From Gnomoniopsis sp. IMI 355080 (taxonomy: Eukaryota; Ascomycota; Sordariomycetes; Diaporthales; Gnomoniaceae): DNA of 64,000 nt. The notes beneath the pieces are model-generated. The model did not search any database and was not told the origin of the DNA. It saw nothing but the letters and a program-made list of their open reading frames with translations. The stretch is taken from assembly GCA_027946555.1 (NCBI GenBank), contig JAPEVC010000068.1:91615-155614 (forward strand). Direction: 5' to 3'. A program made the position numbers and the translations under genes. Positions 53,208 through 64,000 of this stretch are shown here, piece after piece; position 1 is the first letter of the stretch; each line of letters opens with the position of its first letter.

Positions 53208-54401
53208 ATGTCGCCGAACCCCCAAGATGAAGGAGCGCCAGCCACGATAGTGACCGCGACCGCGACCGCGACAGCGACAGCAGAGACTCCTACTGACAAG
53301 GACTCCAGCGACAACTCCCTTCCCCAAACGCCGCCTCCTCCACCGAACCCCTCCACCGATCGCGAGCTTGTCGTCCAGCCTCCCCTACCGAACCTCGAGC
53401 CAATGACCTCGCCCCAACTCAACGCCCAGCCAGACGACATCTTCAAAGTCCCCGCCCTCGCAGCCCTCAAACTGCTCTCGGCCGGTGTCGAGGCTCTTGT
53501 GCGCATCACAGGCGACATCCCGCCCACGCCGCCTCCCACGACCCCTCATATCTCGCACATGCGCGGCCTGCAGGCCGAAAAGGAGAACATTGTCCGCAAT
53601 TATTCGGAAAAGTCCCTCGCACGCATGAATGAACTCGCCCGCCAGACTCAAGACGCAGGCAACACGCCCGGCCGTCCGACTGCCACCCTCTCCACCGAAG
53701 ACAATACGCCCGCTGCCTCACCTGGGCTTGTCATCCCGAGACCCACCAGCCTCGCTGTGCCTTCCTCGCTGGAAAAGCCTGGGGCGATCGACGGTGTGCG
53801 CCTCAAGCCGACGCCTTCCCCGGAGCCGACCATTACGACCTTTGCACCGCCGCCACCACCAACTCCCGAGCCGTATGTCGTGATCGGCGCCAACAGTCAA
53901 CCACTGAACCAGCAACACAGCGCCATCACTCGCAAATTTTACTCCAAAAAGCCGCCGCCCATTGGCATCAGCGACTACCTGCTGCGTATCCACCGGTTCT
54001 GCCCAATGAGCACGGCGGTCTACCTGGCCACTTCACTATACATTCACCGGCTTGCGGTCGACGAGCGCGCAGTGGCGGTGACGAAGAGGAACGCGCACCG
54101 GCTACTACTGGCAGGGCTGAGGGTGGCGATGAAGGCGCTGGAGGACCTGAGCTATCCTCATGCCAAGGTTGCCAAGGTCGGCGGGGTTAGTGAGCTCGAA
54201 CTGGCAAGGTTGGAGATCAGCTTTTGCTTCTTGTGTGGGTTTGAGTTGGTCGTGGGAAGTGGCATGCTGCAGGATCATTGGGTGATGATGAAGGAGGGGG
54301 TCGATTTGAGTCTCATTGGGGGTGGCGGCGTGGTCAGCGGAATGAAGCTGGATTTGCGAATACCGGCGCAGGCCGGGCTAAGAGGACGTTTCTCACATTG
54401 A
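53208..54401 (+). CDS. Pho80/PREG-like Pho85-type cyclin
   Basis: A single exon of 397 residues from the ATG at 53208 (MSPNPQDEGAP); the longer frame to 53082 starts with GTG and is not used. The N-terminal 230 residues are Pro/Ser/Thr-rich with an Ala-Thr dipeptide run, encoded by ACCGCG/ACAGCG repeats at about 53250-53280. A helix-like block FKVPALAALKLLSAGVEALV lies at about 82-101. The cyclin box spans about 240-370: ISDYLLRIHRFCPMSTAVYL, then ATSLYIHRLA, AVTKRNAHRLLLAGLRVAMK and LARLEISFCFLCGFELVVG. This pattern is that of Pho80-type cyclins (Neurospora PREG), partners of the Pho85 kinase in phosphate sensing. A related PCL cyclin is possible. It would act in the nucleus or cytosol. Confidence 0.87.
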   Translation: MSPNPQDEGAPATIVTATATATATAETPTDKDSSDNSLPQTPPPPPNPSTDRELVVQPPLPNLEPMTSPQLNAQPDDIFKVPALAALKLLSAGVEALVRITGDIPPTPPPTTPHISHMRGLQAEKENIVRNYSEKSLARMNELARQTQDAGNTPGRPTATLSTEDNTPAASPGLVIPRPTSLAVPSSLEKPGAIDGVRLKPTPSPEPTITTFAPPPPPTPEPYVVIGANSQPLNQQHSAITRKFYSKKPPPIGISDYLLRIHRFCPMSTAVYLATSLYIHRLAVDERAVAVTKRNAHRLLLAGLRVAMKALEDLSYPHAKVAKVGGVSELELARLEISFCFLCGFELVVGSGMLQDHWVMMKEGVDLSLIGGGGVVSGMKLDLRIPAQAGLRGRFSH

Positions 54402-55043
54402 GGATCTTGGTGACGATCGACTTGCCTTTCCTTCTTTTCTTCCCTTTTTTTTTTTTTCTTCCTCCAACCGTAGCAGTTAAGGATGAGCCATTTCTCAGAA
54501 TCGTTTGGGTTACATATATACCAAGCGATAAGGGGAAATGAAGCGTTTCAAACGGGCTTGCTTGTGGGATTGGTTGTGTTAGCATATTTTCCATCGCATT
54601 GCATTGGGCGGCTTATGTCTGGAGTGTATATTGTTGGGTTTCGATAAGAATATACCAGCTCGAAGCAAGCGAGTATGCATTCCATTCGATATTATCATTT
54701 TTCCTCTGCCAGACATGATGAAACTCGGTACATACCAACATAGGCGTGGCAAACGGCTCACCAGTCTCCGGGTTCATCGTGATTTCTCCAAGGGTGAACA
54801 GGATATCACGAAAGTTGTAAACACGCCTACTGAGTTTGATGAAAATGATCGACACTATCATGGCTCCAGGACCCTGAGATCTCGACAGACAGGGGTCCCC
54901 CCCTCTCTCCACTGACCACATGCGTAGTGGGGAGCTCCGGACCCCAACCATGCCATGAGCTGCAGGTGCTTGGTGCGGGGCTGCTTCTCCCGAACCATCA
55001 CCGTTGATACCCGCGGTGCTGACAGACGACCTCTTTGTTCTCT
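54402..55043. promoter_or_regulatory. Spacer upstream of the Xaa-Pro aminopeptidase
   Basis: 642 bp. A C/T-rich run (CCCTTTTTTTTTTTTTCTTCC) at about 54444-54464 lies just after the cyclin stop. A reverse ORF (54613-54951, containing GEITMNPETGEPFATPM) looks partly protein-like, but I could not extend or splice it coherently. No gene is annotated. Confidence 0.35.
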
Positions 55044-56795
55044 ATGCGCGCCCTTCGTCCCCTTCGCTTAGGATACGTCTCAATACCAAAGACGTCACGG
55101 TCAAGACTCGTTTGTCCCAGCTTTCTGCACAAAATCCAGATATCAACGAATCAGTTGCCCGTCCAGAGCTGGTCTTGCGGCATAGCGACTTCAGCCCGGT
55201 TCCTTGGACAACCTCTACATACGAAGATGGCGCCCTACGAGGAGGTTTTGAAGGGCAAGTATCCGGGCAAGCTGCACGCGAGGAAGGTCGTCCAGTATAT
55301 CAAGTCCAAGATCCCGGATGCTACCGGTGTCATATACGTCGAGGCGAAGAAGGCCAAATTGCATGAGGACTGCGATCAAGAGGAGCACTTCCGGTAATAC
55401 TCTCTTCCACACCTCTCTGAGTGTTCAAGATCTTGTCTGCTGATAAACTCACCAGCCAACGGCGTTCATTCTTCTACCTGACAGGCTGTCATCTTCCAGA
55501 CTGCCACTACACCTATGATATTGCCAGCGAGAAAGCCACGCTCTACATCCCGCCCATTGACGCCGAGTCCGTCGTGTGGTCAGGCCTTCCCCTCTCCACC
55601 GAAGAAGCCCTAGAGGAATACGATGTGGACCATGTCCAGTACACCACTGATACAAACGGCTCGCTTTCCAACCTCGCCTCCTCCGCCAAGACCATCTTCG
55701 CCATCCCCGGCCAAGTCTCGGATAACATCACCTTTCTCGGGTTCGACACCAAGAATCTCGACATCCTCAAGGAAGCCATCGAATACTCCCGCGCCATCAA
55801 GACCCCCTACGAGATCGCTCTTATACAAAAAGCCTCCGACATTTCTTCTGTGGGCCACAAGGCCGTCATGCAGACGGTCAGGCGCGCCCAGAACGAGGCC
55901 GAGCTACACGCGGCGTTCCTTTCCAACTGCGTGTCCAAGGGCGCGAGAAACATGGCGTACGATGTCATCGCCGCATCGGGCCGCGCTGCCGCTACACTGC
56001 ACTACGTGCGTAATGACCAGGCCCTCTCTGGGAAGCTGAACTTGCTGCTCGACGCGGGCTGTGAGCTCGACTGCTACGCGAGCGACATCACGCGTACCTT
56101 CCCCATCAACGGCAAGTTCTCGCCCGAGTCGCGCGCCATCTACGATATTGTCCTGCGGATGCAGAACGAAAGCATCGGCATGTTGAAAGAGGGCGTGCGG
56201 TGGGATGATGTGCACGAGCATGCGCATCGGGTTGCCATCGAGGGGCTGATTGGGCTGGGAATCCTGAAGGGGGACAAGGAGGAGATCTTTAAGAGTCGGA
56301 CGAGTGTGGCGTTCTTCCCGCACGGATTGGGGCATTACTTGGGCATGGATACGCATGATACGGGCGGCGATCCCGACTACGCGGATAAGGACACTATGTT
56401 CAGGTATCTGAGGAAGAGGGGCACTCTGCCGACTGGTGCAGTGATTACGGTCGAGCCGGGTGTAGGTTCTTCTGTTTGTTTGTTCTTGGATTGTAAAGAT
56501 GTGGATGCTGACGGCTTCGGTGCAGATTTACTTTTGCAAGTTCATCATCGACCCAGCTCTCAAGAACCCGGCAACGGCGAAGTACATCGATGTGGATGTG
56601 CTTGATAAGTATTGGGATGTTGGAGGTGTGAGGTAAGTTAAGCGTTGTGCGTGTTGGTAGATTTAGGTTGCAAAGGCTGATTTGAAATGTCACAGGATCG
56701 AGGACAATGTTGTCATCACGCCGACAGGAGTCGAAAATCTGACGACGGTCGTGAAAGACGCGGATGAGTTAGAGAAGCTGATAGCATCTAGCTAA
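55044..56795 (+). CDS. pepP: Xaa-Pro aminopeptidase / prolidase (M24B, PepP type)
   Basis: Exons 55044-55393, 55456-56461, 56526-56632 and 56696-56795 (introns 62, 64 and 63 bp) join in phase to 520 residues. The pita-bread metallopeptidase domain has its five metal ligands in LLLDAGCELDCYASDITRTF (two Asp), FFPHGLGHYLGMDTHD (His), TVEPGIYF (Glu) and VRIEDNVV (Glu). The N-terminal domain (FRQRRSFFYLTGC, DCHYTYDIASEK, YIPPIDAESVVWSGLPLS) matches fungal PepP. It removes the N-terminal residue preceding proline or splits X-Pro dipeptides. Family members usually start near MAPYEEVLKGKYPGKLHARK, whose ATG is at 55228 in good context. The upstream ATG at 55044 adds 61 residues, basic and aromatic, that could be a mitochondrial leader. 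Two start sites may therefore make two isoforms. Confidence 0.96.
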
Positions 56796-57394
56796 CAGAA
56801 GCGGGGAATTTGGCAATGAAAACCATGACCATAACCGCTAGGTGTTGCTGAAAACTCCTATCAAATCACTGTTGCTCCTTCGAGCGCTGGACCGTCTACC
56901 CGTTTTGGACCCTCATCGACCCATTTGGCCTGCCTTTTGGCCTCGATGCGGCTGCGACTTACGTATCCTCTCATCGTTGATCGACTCATGTTGAAGGGAC
57001 ATTGACCGAAACCTGCGCGAGTGCGTCAGCCAAGTGGCCTGGTCGGGCGTCGGATTGCTGGCCTCGAGGATTACGAACAACGTTAGTCTCCAATTCAGCG
57101 ACTGCATTTTTCACAAAGACCAAATTTGGTGATGATGATTAATTTGATTGTAGCTAGGATAGGGAAGGCAAGAAAGAGGTGCGTCGAAGGGAGGCCTTCG
57201 ACGGGGCCTTCGTGTAGCTAATTTAACACCAGGGTAGTCTTGTACGATCACTGGTACGTTGGGACGCAACAGATGTACAGGCTGGGAATTCATTCCAGAA
57301 ATCATCTGGTCCTCTATTACCAACTAGAATCTCGACTTTGCATTTATCTTTTTTTTTGTCTCTTAATCTTTTTTTATCATCAAATTCCCCAGCT
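56796..57394. other. Convergent 3' spacer
   Basis: 599 bp between the PepP and DUF3712 stops. T-rich tracts (CTTTTTTTTTGTCTC) at about 57350 are plausible 3' processing sequence. No gene is supported. Confidence 0.35.
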
Positions 57395-58757
57395 TCAAGA
57401 GAGAGGGCCATCTGTCTCGCAGAGTGTTTCATCGACAAAGAGCATCAGTTCAGCCAATTCAAAGTACATCTTGTTGGGTGGAATGGCGTCCTGTGTAACA
57501 CTCGCACACGGCGCCACGTGCAACTTGATTTGGGAGAGGACCTCATCCAGGTACTCAATGCGCTCGCCATTTACGTAGGCCGCGTTGCCGACAATGTCGA
57601 AAGGAACTCGGGCGTCCTCCGTGGCACCATCCATGATCTTGATGAAGTTGGCATATTCGTTCTCCTTGTCTATGATGGTGTCGATATTCAAGGTGCCTTC
57701 ATACGGAATGGCTTGTTCGCCAGGGACCAGGTGCAAGTCGTTGACATGAGACTCGCCGAGAAGCAAGCCTGCACTGTACACATTGTACGTGACGTCGCCC
57801 AGAGCGAGGCTCAGTTTGGAGGGGTTGGGAATGGTCAGCGAGCCGTTCATGGTGGCGATGGAGTCTCGTGGGTCGTCCACCGGGATTTTGGCGCCGGGGC
57901 CCCCGGGGGGCGCAGGGACGAGCGTGTCGACCTTCATGCCCGTGAGGTTGCGCAGCCCGTCGAGCGTGACCGTCTTGTCGAGTGTGATGGCGTGGCTGCC
58001 TAGCACGTGTGCGTGGGTGTTGCCGCGGACGCCAATGGTGGTCTGGTTCGACGAGAAGGCCTTGGCGAGGAACTTGCGCAGCTCGGTCTGGGACTGAATC
58101 TCCAGGATCTGTGAGGGAATGTCGATGACCTTGGAGGATTCCTTGTCCAGATGCTGTTTCGGGAAGTTGAGGGTGACGATGGTGTCCTTGGTCTCGGACT
58201 CGGGGTTGTAGAGCTCCAGGGGGAAGGCGTCCAGGGTGACGCCCAACTTCTTGGAATTCTGGAGCTCTGTGGTCAAGCCGAAGCGCACTTGCGTGGGCGA
58301 GACAGCCTCGACGCTACCAGAGTGGATGGGGAGCTCGGCTTTGTTCATGGCGTCCATGACTGTGTTGCGGACGACCACAGTGAAGCTATTGATTACAACG
58401 TTGGTCAGCTTATACCTAGGCATGGCTTCAACAATCGGCTGACCGATGAGTTGAGTAGTAGTAATACTTATATGGACTACACTGGGCATTCGCGCCGCAG
58501 ACAAAACATGTTCCACATTGCCAACAAAACAATATGAAAGCGAATACTTACACAATAGGCAGGATGATGACAAGAAGCGCCAGAAGCAATCCAGCGATCA
58601 AATAACAACACCTGAACTTTGCCAAGTGATCACGAAACTTCTGGCCTCTTGAGCGTTGCCGAGTTCCTGTGATATTGTGCACGGTTTTCTCATGTTCGAT
58701 CGAGTTGTGGGTGGCATAGGATCCCTGACGGGCCTCATTCGCGCCGGTGGTATCCAT
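57395..58757 (-). CDS. DUF3712-family membrane protein
   Basis: Exons 58757-58552 and 58415-57395 (136-bp intron GTAAGT...CCTAG) join in phase to 408 residues. The N-terminus (about 48 residues, MDTTGANEARQG...) is hydrophilic and basic before the membrane. One helix, CCYLIAGLLLALLVIILPIV, at about 50-69 anchors it. The long C-terminal part (YKLTNVVINSFTVVVRN, VRFGLTTELQNS, GVTLDAFPLELYNPE, VTYNVYSAGLLLGESHVNDL) has the alternating hydrophobic pattern of fungal DUF3712 proteins, which resemble LEA-2/immunoglobulin-like lipid-binding folds. Topology is probably N-in, with the C-terminal domain in the lumen or outside. Biochemical function is unknown. The splice acceptor lies in a CCTAGG that resembles the core of the recurrent TACCTAGGTA element. 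Confidence 0.86.
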
Positions 58758-60508
58758 GATGGATGAGTGCTAGGCGTGACAAGTTAGAAGGCTCGATTTG
58801 AGGGAATGAGCGGGATCGAGTTCAGTAGAAATTAGATATGATATTTAGGGCAGAATGAAAAAGAATCGAAGGCCATGTTAGAAGGGGGGGTCCCCATGCC
58901 TTATATAGCTCCTGAACTTGGAAAAGACCCATACCTACAAGCAAAAGCTCCAGACAGCTAGCTAGAGCACTGTGTAGGCTTCGATGAGCTATTAATTGGC
59001 GAGACCATCCGGATTCTTTAGAATTGCGCGTAAGTAGGTAGTCTGGCTCGCAGACCAGTCGAAGTTCGTGGTCACCTGCAGGACGCTCTAAATATGCCTT
59101 GGTATTGGCTGGGTCGACGGCACCGGTAAGGTCCTCGTCGACAGCTAGGGGTGCCTACCGTACCGGATCATAATGGTTTATTACAACCGTCCGGAAGTTC
59201 ACATGTTAAATAATAAGCGCACGTCCGTTATGGATCGATGCTTTGAGGTGTCCGTTTGCTTCGGGACGGATTCTGGGGGGCAGATCTTCACGACGAGGGC
59301 AGTTTTCGCTGGCCAGACAAATGGAGGATCTGTTGCATCGTTTTGAATGCTTCTTCCTCTTTTCCTTCATCTTTAGAGCTCTTGAGTTTTTATAGCTATG
59401 GCTTCGCACGGCGTGCCTTGTCCTTCCTGATGTCTTCATATTGGAACCTGGACTGGTCACTGCTGCTGAGGCTGCTAGTGGCCTTCTGCCCGATTACGGT
59501 TTAGGACGGACCTGGCCTGCAAGAAGGATATTTGGCCTGCGTAATGGGGAATTTGGGTATGTAGTGACTGCTTACATTTGAACTTCAGAAGGAGGTGGCA
59601 AAACAGCAACAGTCGTCGGAGATGAACATGATCCGGTACGGTACCTTGGTACCTCTGTGACAGGTACTGACGTCTGACAGCTCTGGATGGTCTTAACGTA
59701 CCGCTAAATCTGTATATGCACGGACTGCGCGTGCGCCGTCGAAATTTGTGAGCAGAACGAAGGCGTCTTTTTCCTACAAGTGGCTCAAGGCTGTGAGCAG
59801 CGGCCGGCTACCTACCTACCTAGGTAGGTCAATGCCTACTCTCGAGAGATCTTCATGTGAAGAGTACTCCAACTTGAGGTCCTAAAATAGCTATAATCAA
59901 GTGCCTGGGAGGCAGTCTCTGCCATAGGTCCAGGTCTTGAGAGTGAGAGAGAGAGACTGGATCATAATTTCCCTCACTTTCCATTCCATCTGCACTGGTT
60001 TCACTGCAGATTGCTGCAGAATTATGGGATAATTTTGCACGTGAGAGGGGCTTGGGCGACGGACATCGACACTACTGTCGTGCTCTTGTCATAGACGTAC
60101 GCCCTAGTCTCTTAGCACATGTTGCCCCACCCGCACCACTCATTCGAACTGCAAAGACTGAGAGGGATAACAAATTTAGCTTCCCAGAAGGTGCGCAAAG
60201 AGGTAGAGGGTATTGTGGTAGTCGACTGCCGGAAGGCACGAGGGGGCTACGCCCCGTGTTTATCTAAAAACATCGCGCCCGTAAATGAAGTCTAGTTTTC
60301 GTCTATCTGTCTTCGATTGACGCTTGCCTTAAGCCTTGTCCATATTATTCTGGGCCATCTTGCGCACTTTTTCAATTCGAGTTGGTCTATTTGGTGGTGC
60401 GAGCTTGTCGGCAGCACGCTGCCGTAACCCGTCTAACCCCTTAACAAAAGCATTGAGCATTCTCTTTGATCCTCATCTGCATTTGTGGCCTTTCGAAACG
60501 TCCTAAGC
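58758..60508. promoter_or_regulatory. Divergent spacer between DUF3712 gene and carboxypeptidase
   Basis: 1.75 kb. TACCTAGGTA sits at 59817-59826 inside CTACCTACCTACCTAGGTAGG. A KpnI-like GGTACGGTACCTTGGTACC cluster lies at about 59634-59652, and a GAGA run at about 59941-59954. ORFs at 59206-59504 and 60052-60267 have no support. Confidence 0.45.
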
Positions 60509-62232
60509 ATGGCCCATATCAAGCATTTCTTAATCCTACTCGCTAGCCTGGCCTTTTCAAGCGCTACCAAGGTTTCATACGATGGATTTCAAGCCATACG
60601 ATTGCCCACCGTGGGCAATGCTGAAGTCATCAATACTATGATTTCGAGACTCAACCTGAGCACATGGAGATACACTCGATCTTTCGCCGATGTCTTGGTC
60701 CCACCCTAGCAGCTGGGCATCTTCAACGAGGAGGCGGAAAGTCTAAACGCTACCATTATCGATCGCAATGTCGGTGCATCCATTGCATCAGAGACAAATT
60801 CTGACCCCAGTAAGCTGTCTTGGCGGCGAATAACTTGACGTGGTTGATGGCAATCGTTGCTGACTAGAGTCTCGCAATCAGGTGGTTCCTCTTACACGAC
60901 TTCACCACCACTCAATGAGACTTGGTTCGCTGATTACCACGGTTTTGAGGAGCACTTGACTTGGTTGGCAGATCTCGAAACCAAATTTCAAGGCAGTGCA
61001 GAACTTATTTACCTTGGGGCGTCGTCCGAGAAAAGGCCCATCAAGGGCCTTCATATTTTCTCTGGAGAATCGGGGACCAAGCCCGCTGTCGTCTTTCATG
61101 TGAGTCTCAATTACATTGGCATGAAGGTCGCGAAGTAATTCCGTCTCAACCAATTTCAGGGGACCGTTCACGCTCGAGAATGGATCACCACGATGGTTGT
61201 CGAATACGTAGCTTACGCCCTTTTGGCGCACTCTGCTTCCGATCCTCAGATACGAGTTTTGTTGGAAGAATTTGAATTCTACATATTACCAATCGTGAAC
61301 CCAGATGGTACGCACACGCACTTTGAGTCAGTTGTGTGCCACGCATAGGTACTGACCAACAATGGACAGGGTTCGTCTTCAGTCAGAAGCAGGACCGTAT
61401 GTGGCGCAAAAGTCGGGAACACAATAAAAAGAGCAAATGCATCGGTGTTGATACGAATCGAAATTGGCCTCAAAAGTATGTATCAAGCTTGCGCTTCTCC
61501 GCTCCCTCCTGGTACTTGTCTTCACCTAAGTCGTTTATTGCTAATGGTCCGCAGCTGGGATGTGCCAGGCGGTTCAGACACCGATCCATGCAGTGATGTT
61601 TACAGAGGCTCTGGTCCCGGTTCCTCGCCCGAGACCAATGTATTGATACAGAATCTTAATGATATCAATAACAATCAAAGCATAAAGCTGTACATCGACT
61701 TTCACTCGTACTCCCAAGTATTCCTCTCGCGTAAAGTTCTGCCCTATGATGAGGTTCTTTGCGAGCTCGGTTAGACTGACTATGCATTATTGTAGCATAT
61801 GGCTATTCCTGCGATGAACTTCCAAGCAACCATGAGCAATTGCAAGACCTCATGAAGGGAGCTGTATCAAAGGTCAGAGAACCGTTCGGCAACGAGTTCA
61901 CTTATGGACCAATCTGTACGACAAGTAAGTAACTTCGGTTCACTTCCTATCTCTATGAAACAAAGGGGCATGGGGACGTTGGTGATTTATCAAAGTCTCA
62001 AACACTTTGCAGAGGCCGTATTAATCCTCTCGACACATATGCTGACTTTCCAACAGTGTATCCAGCATCTGGGAGCAGTGTCGACTATGTTCACGAGACG
62101 TTTCCGGGCGCGGTGTCCCTAGCGGTGGAGCTCGGCGGACAGAGCTTCATAGTACCTGCGAAGGAGATTCTGCCGAGTGGAAAGGAGATGTTTGAGGGCA
62201 TCAAGTATATTCTGCCACACCTAAAGCGATAG
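60509..62232 (+). pseudogene. Secreted M14 zinc carboxypeptidase interrupted by one in-frame TAG
   Basis: Exons 60509-60809, 60882-61099, 61160-61307, 61370-61475, 61555-61730, 61796-61924 and 62057-62232 join in phase (418 codons). The only defect is a TAG at codon 67 (60707-60709), between DVLVPP and QLGIFNEEAESL in the propeptide. MAHIKHFLILLASLAFSSAT is a signal peptide. The catalytic domain looks intact: HGTVHAREW (Zn His and Glu), NRNW (substrate Asn-Arg), YIDFHSYSQ (Zn His), YPASGSSVDY (substrate Tyr) and SLAVELGGQ (catalytic Glu). Intact family members trim C-terminal residues outside the cell. With all splice sites and active-site residues preserved, the inactivation is recent, or the stop is read through or is a sequencing error. 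Confidence 0.82.
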
Positions 62233-64000
62233 ATTCCAGAGCTTCTCGCAACGGCTTCTATCATCATCCACAGGTGGTAGTCTGGGGATTCGAGACAAGA
62301 CACTACTATCGACTCAATAACACTTCACCTATGGATACCACCTCGTGCATTTGTTGCTAGGCTGTTCTGTATCACAATTCAAGTGACTGACCAACCACCT
62401 AATCGCATTATACACCCCAAATTTGATTCACTCGCAGCTTATTCTTCCCTGGGCGGGCCTACTTTGTATGCCATACAGCAGACTACCTAGGTAGTATGAA
62501 TTCCCAAATTCTACCGAATCCACTCAAACTTTAAGGTTGGTGAAGCTCTTTCAATACGCAGATACTAAGACATGGAATGTCTAGCTATGGTACGAGATGT
62601 ATGCTTGATCGCACAGTCCATAAATCGCCAGCGAGGAGCAAAATAATATGGAATTGGATTGAAACACTGTCTCATAAATAGGCATGTGTTTGACTAGTTT
62701 GGAGAGTATGGCATTATTAGGGCCAGACACGCTTGAGTGCCCCATCCATTAGCCATTTGCAAGATACGATAAGTCCTCCCGCGGACTAGCTACCTAGGTA
62801 CATCACCTCACCTTTGCACCTTATCATTCATATTTTTCATCCATGATGCGAGACTTTTCCCAAACATTGGGAATGCATCGAATTGCGGCATGACTGCCCG
62901 TGCCAGCTACCTTCCATCTCGCCTGCCCGGCGCAATTGTGAGAAATAGCACCAGCACTCCCCCGGGCAGGCCGACCAAAAAGGCAGACCTCACTAAATGT
63001 TAGTTGCGTCCCAATAATTGCATGCAATGATACCCGAGTACACATTATTCAAATTGCGTGCTCTTGCTCTATGACATATGTTTGCCATCTCGTTGCCCCT
63101 GTGAATGTGAGGTCTACGTCGACTGAATTGACTGGCAAGGCTGAAAGTGGGGATAAAATCCGTGTAAGACTATTGGCTGCTCCCCCAAGGCTGCTCTGCA
63201 AGGTTCCGTCTGATCTCCAATTGTTACACTGCAAGCGCTCCCACTGTCTTGGCAATGGTTGTCACTTGCTGACGGTGGCTCAAGTCCAATAGGTGCAACA
63301 TGTTCTATGTGAAGAATCACATCTACAAAATGATTGACTGGACTAGGTACATATTTGCCTGTAACTTCAAGACTGATACAGGACGTCGTCAGATTGTCAG
63401 CATGATGCAAACCCGTAAGTAGTACCTACCACGCGACTTTTACACGGAAACAAGATGACAGTCAAGAAGATTTCCCAGTGTATGTCATCTGAATCACTAC
63501 TACAATGCAGTCTCAAATCTTATCTTCAATGCCGATCATCGTCCCGATCATCCCGAAGTTATCGCGATTATCATTATCCCGGAAGTCGATACTCCCGGTA
63601 CCAATAGCACCAACGATGATATGTAGCATGCGCCGACCAATGAAGCCTACCAACACAGTCCTATCATCCCGTATGCCTGATGTACATGCACCCATCCGTT
63701 CTGGTCCGCTCCAAAAGCTCAATCCTGTCGGCTGTTCACATTATGTGGCCAATGGACATGCACTGCTAGGTCTCGACCGCTGCACAGCACCTGGCTATGT
63801 CACTCACTAGTTTGATGCGCCTCCAAAGTCCACAGCATCGGAGGCGCGTACCGCCCGGCATGCTCCTGTTCCACTTACCTTCAAATCATCATATCGACAA
63901 TCGTACTTCTTCGTCCGGTAGGCCTCGCTGCTCAACACCCTCGACGTTGCGAAGCGATAGAGACCCCAGCATGTGTGGGAGGGGGAACCCGGTGGGGGGG
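62233..64000. other. Right-end region without a supported gene
   Basis: 1.77 kb. Two exact TACCTAGGTA palindromes at 62484-62493 and 62791-62800. ORFs on both strands (62824-63045, 63049-63410, 63071-63292, 63505-63810) have no domain or signal; the 63505-63810 frame is a repetitive CCCGATCATC-like sequence. The window ends in G-rich sequence. Confidence 0.4.

Noticed and set aside
54613..54951. Reverse ORF containing GEITMNPETGEPFATPM
   Set aside because: The frame looks partly protein-like, but the only plausible intron leads at once to a stop and no upstream exon was found.

Overview
This window is nuclear DNA of a filamentous ascomycete (Pezizomycotina; a Sordariomycetes-type genome is my inference). 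The evidence is short GT-AG introns of about 50-200 bp with CTAAC/CTGAC branch sites, long intergenic spacers, and a fungal gene set: Con-6 conidiation protein, AA9 lytic polysaccharide monooxygenase, Zn2Cys6 regulator, Baeyer-Villiger monooxygenase and a Pho80-type cyclin. I found no rRNA, convincing tRNA, CRISPR array or intact transposon. I rebuilt exon structures by hand from splice sites and reading phase; every join quoted keeps phase.

Layout, left to right. 1-3146: 5' end of a RecQ-like helicase, divergent from a YwbE-like zinc-finger protein, then an orphan acidic protein. 3794-5383: a five-exon secreted cysteine-containing orphan. 7567-14042: a small His-rich ORF, a large-subunit catalase and a membrane-anchored arylsulfotransferase-like protein. 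16743-24585: a peroxisomal-type acyl-CoA ligase (ends AKL), a Baeyer-Villiger monooxygenase and a hypothetical gene. 25485-34137: a sialidase-fold protein, flavohemoglobin, a secreted protein with a collagen-like tract and a proteinase K-type subtilisin. 37587-39887: secreted M28 aminopeptidase and Con-6. 41717-48402: amino-acid permease, Zn2Cys6 factor and a ThDP enzyme, all on the + strand. 49222-58757: AA9 LPMO, Pho80-like cyclin, Xaa-Pro aminopeptidase and a DUF3712 membrane protein. 60509-62232: an M14 carboxypeptidase with one in-frame TAG.

By function, the window is rich in secreted hydrolases (subtilisin, M28, M14, LPMO, sialidase-fold protein) and oxidative or nitrosative defence (catalase, flavohemoglobin), which fits a saprotroph or host-associated fungus. 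I see no classical secondary-metabolite core enzyme (PKS, NRPS, terpene synthase). The most unusual points are the nonsense-interrupted carboxypeptidase, a second possible nonsense-interrupted gene at 24745-23713, the secreted orphan, an in-frame intron inside the acyl-CoA ligase hinge motif, and at least ten exact intergenic copies of the palindrome TACCTAGGTA.
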